DNA from: CAYGLF01 sp964350945
GTDB lineage: Bacteria; Chlamydiota; Chlamydiia; Chlamydiales; JAAZZY01
Direction: 5' to 3'
DNA length: 64,000 nucleotides
Assembly: GCA_964350945.1 (NCBI GenBank)
Contig: CAYGLF010000003.1
Coordinates: 124,001 to 188,000, forward strand
A program made the translations under genes and the position numbers. Below, in pieces: positions 60,801 to 64,000 of the stretch; positions within the stretch are counted from its first letter, which is position 1; every line of letters starts with the position of its first letter. The notes beneath the pieces were generated by a model that worked only from the letters and a program-made list of their open reading frames with translations, was not told the DNA's origin and made no database searches.

Positions 60801-61858
60801 AGCACTTTTGCAGGGGCCGCAATACTCAGATTACTGTCTGACAAAAAAGTCTCTGCTAAGTTTTCAATCAAAGAGGGAGTCATATTTAGGCTGCACGTTG
60901 ATGGCTCTGTCAAAAAGATTTGATTTTGTAAAATGTCTCCTGAAAACTTAAGATCTAAATTGTGAGCAAGAGCAGAAAACTTTACCTGTGATTTTCCTTT
61001 TGCTATGTAAATATTAGCTGCACAGTTTAAAGGTCCTCCTGCTAAATTGGAGAATATTTTTTTATACTTGGGATTATATAGATTAAATAAATGATCCAGT
61101 CCAGAGCTTGGTAAATTACTGACTTCAGCATCTAGTTTTAGATAGCTTCCAGGGGAAAGGAAAAAGAGGTCTTGCTCAAGTGGAGTTAAAATAACTTTTT
61201 CTTCAGAGTTGACTCCTCCCATCTCAAGTTTGAGGTTAATTGAGCCTGATAAGTTGTTTTGTGAGGTTTCGCAAGAAAGATGAGCAATTGCTGGTTTGTC
61301 ACTTTTAAAAATAGAACTGGTAAATTGAACGTCCCTAAAAGAAATTGGGTCGTGGTCAAATGATTGAATGACAATTGAAGATCGGTCAATATTGAGCTTT
61401 CCAAAGAAGGGGGTTTTTAAGATCAGAATAGGAGCTTTTTCTCCAAACGTTGATTGGGAGGCCCTATTAGACGGGTCGAGGATTCGTGAAGAAGCTTCTT
61501 GATCAAGAGCTAAAACTCCATTTAACCCCTGGATATTAATTGTTTTGAAATTTTTTCTATCAATTAAAAGGTTTAGTAATGAAGCCTGCAAGGAGAGAGA
61601 CTCAATCTTTAGTTGGGTTTGTTCTTCAGGACCTTGAATGGAAATATTTTTAAATATAAGTGGATTGATCCATGAAAATTTAGCTTGGCCAACATGAATC
61701 GTATAGTTGGTTTTCTGCTTAATTTTTTGTTCTACTATACCTAAACTGTAGGGTAATAAGTTTGGTAAAAGTGCTAGAAAAAGGATCCAGATTGAAAAAA
61801 GAGCAATCAGCGAACGGCTGAGCATCTTTTTGTATCGTTTAAAGAATTTAAAAATCAT
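57824..61858 (-). CDS. Large AsmA-like inner-membrane-anchored protein
   Basis: 1344 residues. An N-terminal membrane anchor (RSLIALFSIWILFLALLPNLLP) is followed by an AsmA-type opening: VGQAKFSWINPLIFKNISIQG, LKIESLSLQASL. The remainder is a very long run of beta-rich segments as in AsmA/TamB/YhdP proteins, which bridge the envelope and carry phospholipids toward the outer membrane. A C-terminal near-repeat WGEVDLSTKTGHYYLAIP plus IPLYGHLDALKSDWETA resembles the closing AsmA-like domain. The last ~90 residues are charged and polar. It lies 66 bases after the DUF192 gene on the same strand. Precise subfamily is uncertain. Confidence 0.72.
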   Translation of the reverse strand: MIFKFFKRYKKMLSRSLIALFSIWILFLALLPNLLPYSLGIVEQKIKQKTNYTIHVGQAKFSWINPLIFKNISIQGPEEQTQLKIESLSLQASLLNLLIDRKNFKTINIQGLNGVLALDQEASSRILDPSNRASQSTFGEKAPILILKTPFFGKLNIDRSSIVIQSFDHDPISFRDVQFTSSIFKSDKPAIAHLSCETSQNNLSGSINLKLEMGGVNSEEKVILTPLEQDLFFLSPGSYLKLDAEVSNLPSSGLDHLFNLYNPKYKKIFSNLAGGPLNCAANIYIAKGKSQVKFSALAHNLDLKFSGDILQNQIFLTEPSTCSLNMTPSLIENLAETFLSDSNLSIAAPAKVLFQIDRLTLPLNFKNLSSLSCNSKISISPMKFTAGSFLENLEVGEVEAVVDTFDLNENLTFHLKALGAEKSRPIHFRLDGHLSKSNSEKTDKSNACQLKGQVFLKTKDIPSRYVTPFTENKRVQEMLLGPTFSLDLQAAGSTDNAEINMKLQSSRLSFAKLSLQYYDNSFHLENPSNIQLRVTPELAQCALSSKFSILQPLHLSGTLNQLEAQFRDQKLHIPSIDLLLNSAAFDIFLSHYKPCRIKKCKAQFYGAPDKGLSATFTSDIKLPGELPFYTFNKEVLGIFSIKNPLAYLKGQRSYVTADLKASNWEASFEGTLDQQWNCNLLKQATFQAFPLELTHQGKQIATAPRIKATLAPESLNLFDFDMSRQSFNGEIFIEKATITNQKTSQLFEDLNISFELSGKNDLLTLSSNCKDDSLQVLLNVHSILSNKDLNFKNATYQVEANLKEISPNLLLLFSSATHNLEPIIGSRANLSLKGEFNKSFSGNLDYQISSPLLESKGKLTLKDSLLTSSSPLQIDYTLLPDNYPSLCQLFNRKAALDPFLLQPMKTQIEILTLNALCTETTKIIPQSFDAKVFIDQFITKSGDILELKGTMKSSHIDESLHLNFSAKTHDSEGLEGLSTFNAELIKPLQDKTGSNNSLLNGHINCSLQHFPSPLLHNLASIKAPFLTPFTQSLTPCLSATCSTTLEEGKGPVDFELSSENVSSTFFLNFEDQNLTLAEDLKAQFDSQGSLTNALLKSINPLFSETVFNQKSATVTLQKAAFKALPNSSKLQNIQLKSAVVQLEKLTIKPDSYLKELLNLLDLPISETALQLWLTPTTFSVKKGCLITHRTDFLVNENFHFAIWGEVDLSTKTGHYYLAIPQKTLQKVCGIEKLPSQYAFQIPLYGHLDALKSDWETAKTLLKDLKIHHKKNTSTDKNPQFSLEEDFKLLSKTQPAGQSPSPEHTFPWENPSVSNDTPLQEKENDQNRILHEFLKNVRQSVDSNL

Positions 61859-61924
61859 AAAAAGGTTGAGCTTATGTCAAAAAAAAGAAAATACCAAGAC
61901 TTGTACTAGTCATCAAGGTTCTTT

Positions 61925-62335
61925 TTATTTTTTTTTAAGGCCCAATTGCTCATGAAGCTTTTCTAAAGAGCTGCCTCTTTGAATATGATATTGAAGCGCT
62001 GTTTTTTTAGGGATTTCTAAAACATATTTGTAGGGGCGTTTTCCTTGGATAATCTTCTTGGAGAATGGCTTTCCATATTGTACATCATTGACAACCCCAT
62101 GTTTATTGATAAAAATAAGTGCCAACTTATGCGGCGTTTTATCCATCCAAAAAGGGTGATAGTCTTCGTTTTGAAAAACGAACAACATGCCCTGGTTTTC
62201 AGCAAGGTCATCTTTATTCTGTAGGCCTATTTGAAGTTTTTTTGGGCTTGAAACTACGTCAACTTCTAGTAAAAGAGGTATCGTGGGTGTTTGTAATATA
62301 AGTGAAGTAGTTGCTAAACATATTAATGACCACAT
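61925..62335 (-). CDS. DUF192 secreted protein
   Basis: 136 residues. A short hydrophobic start (WSLICLATTSLIL) suggests export. The DUF192 core is clear: RLQIGLQ-like KKLQIGLQNKDDLAENQGMLFVF, the FWMDKTPHKLALIFI signature (FWMxxT), VVNDVQYG, and YVLEIPKKTALQYHIQRGS. Family function is unknown; small beta-barrel. It starts two bases after the stop of the amino-acid permease gene, so the two are cotranscribed. Confidence 0.85.
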   Translation of the reverse strand: MWSLICLATTSLILQTPTIPLLLEVDVVSSPKKLQIGLQNKDDLAENQGMLFVFQNEDYHPFWMDKTPHKLALIFINKHGVVNDVQYGKPFSKKIIQGKRPYKYVLEIPKKTALQYHIQRGSSLEKLHEQLGLKKK

Positions 62336-62337
62336 TT

Positions 62338-63777
62338 TTAATGACCATCTAGTAAATCATTGTGAGCAGTTGGTACCCACTCGGGCTTTCTAAAAAAGTA
62401 AATTACAAGGGGGAAAATAGTTAAAATAATAAAGCCGCCGATCATAAAAATCTCATAGGCCAAAATATTCGTAATATTTAGTTGGGCGGGTGGAAGAAAG
62501 CCAACAATAATGGCAAAGATTGCAGCGACAGCACCGACGCCTGCAACGATCCACATCCCTGCATTTCCCTCTGAGATACGATACTTCCTATTGACGAATG
62601 GTTTTTTGTAGCGCAGCTTAATTCCGGAGATAAACATTAAAAAATACATACCCAGATACAGTTGAGCGCTAAGAGCAATTAAGATCCAGTAGGCAGCACT
62701 CAGAGAGTTCATAATTAAAAACATTATTCCAGAGATTGAAACAATCACAGCTTGAAATATTAAAAGGTTCGTTGGAATATTATGCTTGTTGACCTTCTGG
62801 AAAAAGGGGGGGAGACTCCCGTGTCTTGCTGTGACAAACAATCCTTTAGCAAGCCCTAAAACCCATGCATTAAGCTCACCTAGCGCTCCAATGGCGATTA
62901 ATAAAGCTACGACTGGGACGCATCCTGTCATCTTAAAGGTAGTTAGAATCTTCTCAAAGGCTTCCATGATACCTGCAACTAATGAGATATCTTTAGAAGG
63001 TAAAACCACCGCAATAGCTAGAGATCCTAAAATAAAGAGAACTAAGCTGAAAATGGCTGCAATAAAAATAGCTTTGGGAAAATTTTTCCGTGGGTCCTTA
63101 ACGTCTTTGGCGTGCACAGCAGTGACTTCAAGACCTGCAAACGCTAAAAACATTCCAGTTAGAAATCCAATGTTTTTGAGTCCAGAGAGCTCAGGGACGA
63201 GATTTCCCCACGTAAAAGCTATTTGTAGAGGCATTCCTTGAATAACCCAGGTAATTCCAAGTCCTATTAAAAAGAAGCCAGGGATAATAGCACCGATAAT
63301 CACACATGCTGAACTAAACCAGCCAGATGTTTTGACTCCAAAAAAGTTAAATAGCGTAATTGCCCAAAAACCAACTAAAATTACGGAAAGTGTGTAAAAC
63401 TTAGTAGCGAGAAGAAATTCCATTTTAAATGCATAGGCGAGTAAAGCACCCACAAAAGAGAGCATAGCAGGATACCAAGGCAAATTATGAACCCACTGCA
63501 GCCAAATAGCTAAAAACCCCCATTTCTCTCCGAAAGCTTCCCGTACCCATATATAGACTCCCCCTGCTTTAGGCCATCCAGTAGCCAGCTCAGCTGAGAC
63601 AAGTGCAGAGGGTACTACAAAGGCTAGGGCTGAGAGAGTGTAATAAGCAATCGAAGATAACCCATACTGAGCAACTAAGGGCATGTTTCGAAGGCTTGTG
63701 ATAACTGCGAGGTTAAGAGTTGCTAAAACAAAAATTCCAAGAACGCGCCTTGGTTTTACGGAGTGAGAATCTTGCAT
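62338..63777 (-). CDS. APC-family amino-acid antiporter, GadC-like
   Basis: 479 residues, about twelve helices. The first helix is broken in the usual way near LRNMPLVAQYGLSS, then ELATGWPKAGGVYIWVREAFGEKWGFLAIWLQW, the signature of the glutamate/GABA-type antiporter group, and FAGLEVTAVHAKDVKDPRKNFPKA. It exchanges amino acids across the inner membrane; Chlamydiae use several such carriers to import host amino acids. Substrate cannot be told. It is divergent from the MFS gene at 63845, with 67 bases between. Confidence 0.9.
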   Translation of the reverse strand: MQDSHSVKPRRVLGIFVLATLNLAVITSLRNMPLVAQYGLSSIAYYTLSALAFVVPSALVSAELATGWPKAGGVYIWVREAFGEKWGFLAIWLQWVHNLPWYPAMLSFVGALLAYAFKMEFLLATKFYTLSVILVGFWAITLFNFFGVKTSGWFSSACVIIGAIIPGFFLIGLGITWVIQGMPLQIAFTWGNLVPELSGLKNIGFLTGMFLAFAGLEVTAVHAKDVKDPRKNFPKAIFIAAIFSLVLFILGSLAIAVVLPSKDISLVAGIMEAFEKILTTFKMTGCVPVVALLIAIGALGELNAWVLGLAKGLFVTARHGSLPPFFQKVNKHNIPTNLLIFQAVIVSISGIMFLIMNSLSAAYWILIALSAQLYLGMYFLMFISGIKLRYKKPFVNRKYRISEGNAGMWIVAGVGAVAAIFAIIVGFLPPAQLNITNILAYEIFMIGGFIILTIFPLVIYFFRKPEWVPTAHNDLLDGH

Positions 63778-63844
63778 AAATAAAATATCCTAGTGAAAGA
63801 TTTGCATTTTACATATATCCACTAATTAGGTAAAGGTGACTATT

Positions 63845-64000
63845 ATGCAAGAACATATTGAAAAAACTTACAAAAAACGCTGGCTGATTCTTTTTGCCCT
63901 GAGTGGTTCTCTCGCATTAGCTTTTCTAGATCAGATGAATTTGCCAGTAGCGCTACCAACTATTCAAAAACAGTTGCAACTGAGCACTCTAACTATTCAA
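63845..64000 (+). CDS. MFS transporter, DHA2-type, 5' part (cut by window end)
   Basis: 52 codons from the ATG at 63845, preceded by AAAGGTG, running off the window end with no stop. The visible sequence is a charged start (EKTYKKRWLI), then the first helix FALSGSLALAFLDQMNLPVALP and TIQKQLQLS. The FLDxxxxxVALPTIQ element is the opening signature of 14-helix drug/proton antiporters (EmrB-like). Divergent from the amino-acid antiporter. Confidence 0.7.
   Translation, partial: MQEHIEKTYKKRWLILFALSGSLALAFLDQMNLPVALPTIQKQLQLSTLTIQ

Overview
The window looks like a chromosome segment from a member of the phylum Chlamydiota outside the classical Chlamydiaceae (Simkania/Waddlia/Parachlamydia-like). 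The evidence is the gene order rpsF-rpsR-rplI-ispE, a fused AroD-AroE protein, a DhnA-type class I aldolase and moderate-to-low GC, together with far more biosynthetic capacity than Chlamydiaceae have. Species cannot be fixed from sequence reading alone. No tRNA, rRNA or CRISPR array was recognised.

Layout. 1-4223: end of rpsF, rpsR, rplI, ispE and two ADP-heptose genes (hldD, hldE with a decayed second domain). 4286-7622: a divergent pair of unrecognised membrane proteins, one with a C-terminal J-domain and one with an N-terminal PPxY motif. 7752-11367: a long TPR protein and the Mg transporter MgtE. 11415-15734: overlapping shikimate operon aroB-aroDE-aroA-aroK. 15793-20861: a YwaF-like membrane protein, then a minus-strand operon of a serine-palmitoyltransferase-like PLP enzyme, a threonine-synthase-like PLP enzyme and a short-chain reductase (candidate sphingolipid or sulfonolipid pathway), then a secreted protein. 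20947-24719: an accessory island with a frameshifted MFS gene, a short Rhs toxin gene and an immunity-like gene carrying a second copy of the toxin tail. The island is bracketed by inverted 17-mers and ends in a MITE-like element.

24807-33298: a large operon aroC-trpEGDCFBA-aroF, from DAHP synthesis and chorismate to tryptophan. 33369-35158: rimO and a DHNA-CoA thioesterase. 35155-46902: on the minus strand a complete o-succinylbenzoate menaquinone set (menG-menF, then menD-menH-menB-menA-menC-menE). It is interrupted by an LRR effector-like gene and followed by a possible 2-oxoglutarate-oxygenase-like protein. With the shikimate genes, the window encodes DAHP synthase through chorismate and both branches to tryptophan and menaquinone.

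47047-51976: class I FBP aldolase, an MFS transporter, a HAMP-PAS protein without output domain, a SEC-C protein, a 70-residue membrane protein and a secreted DUF1579-like protein. 51973-57665: a tripartite RND efflux operon. 57824-64000: a 1344-residue AsmA-like protein, a DUF192 protein, an APC amino-acid antiporter and the first 52 codons of a DHA2-type MFS transporter cut by the window end.
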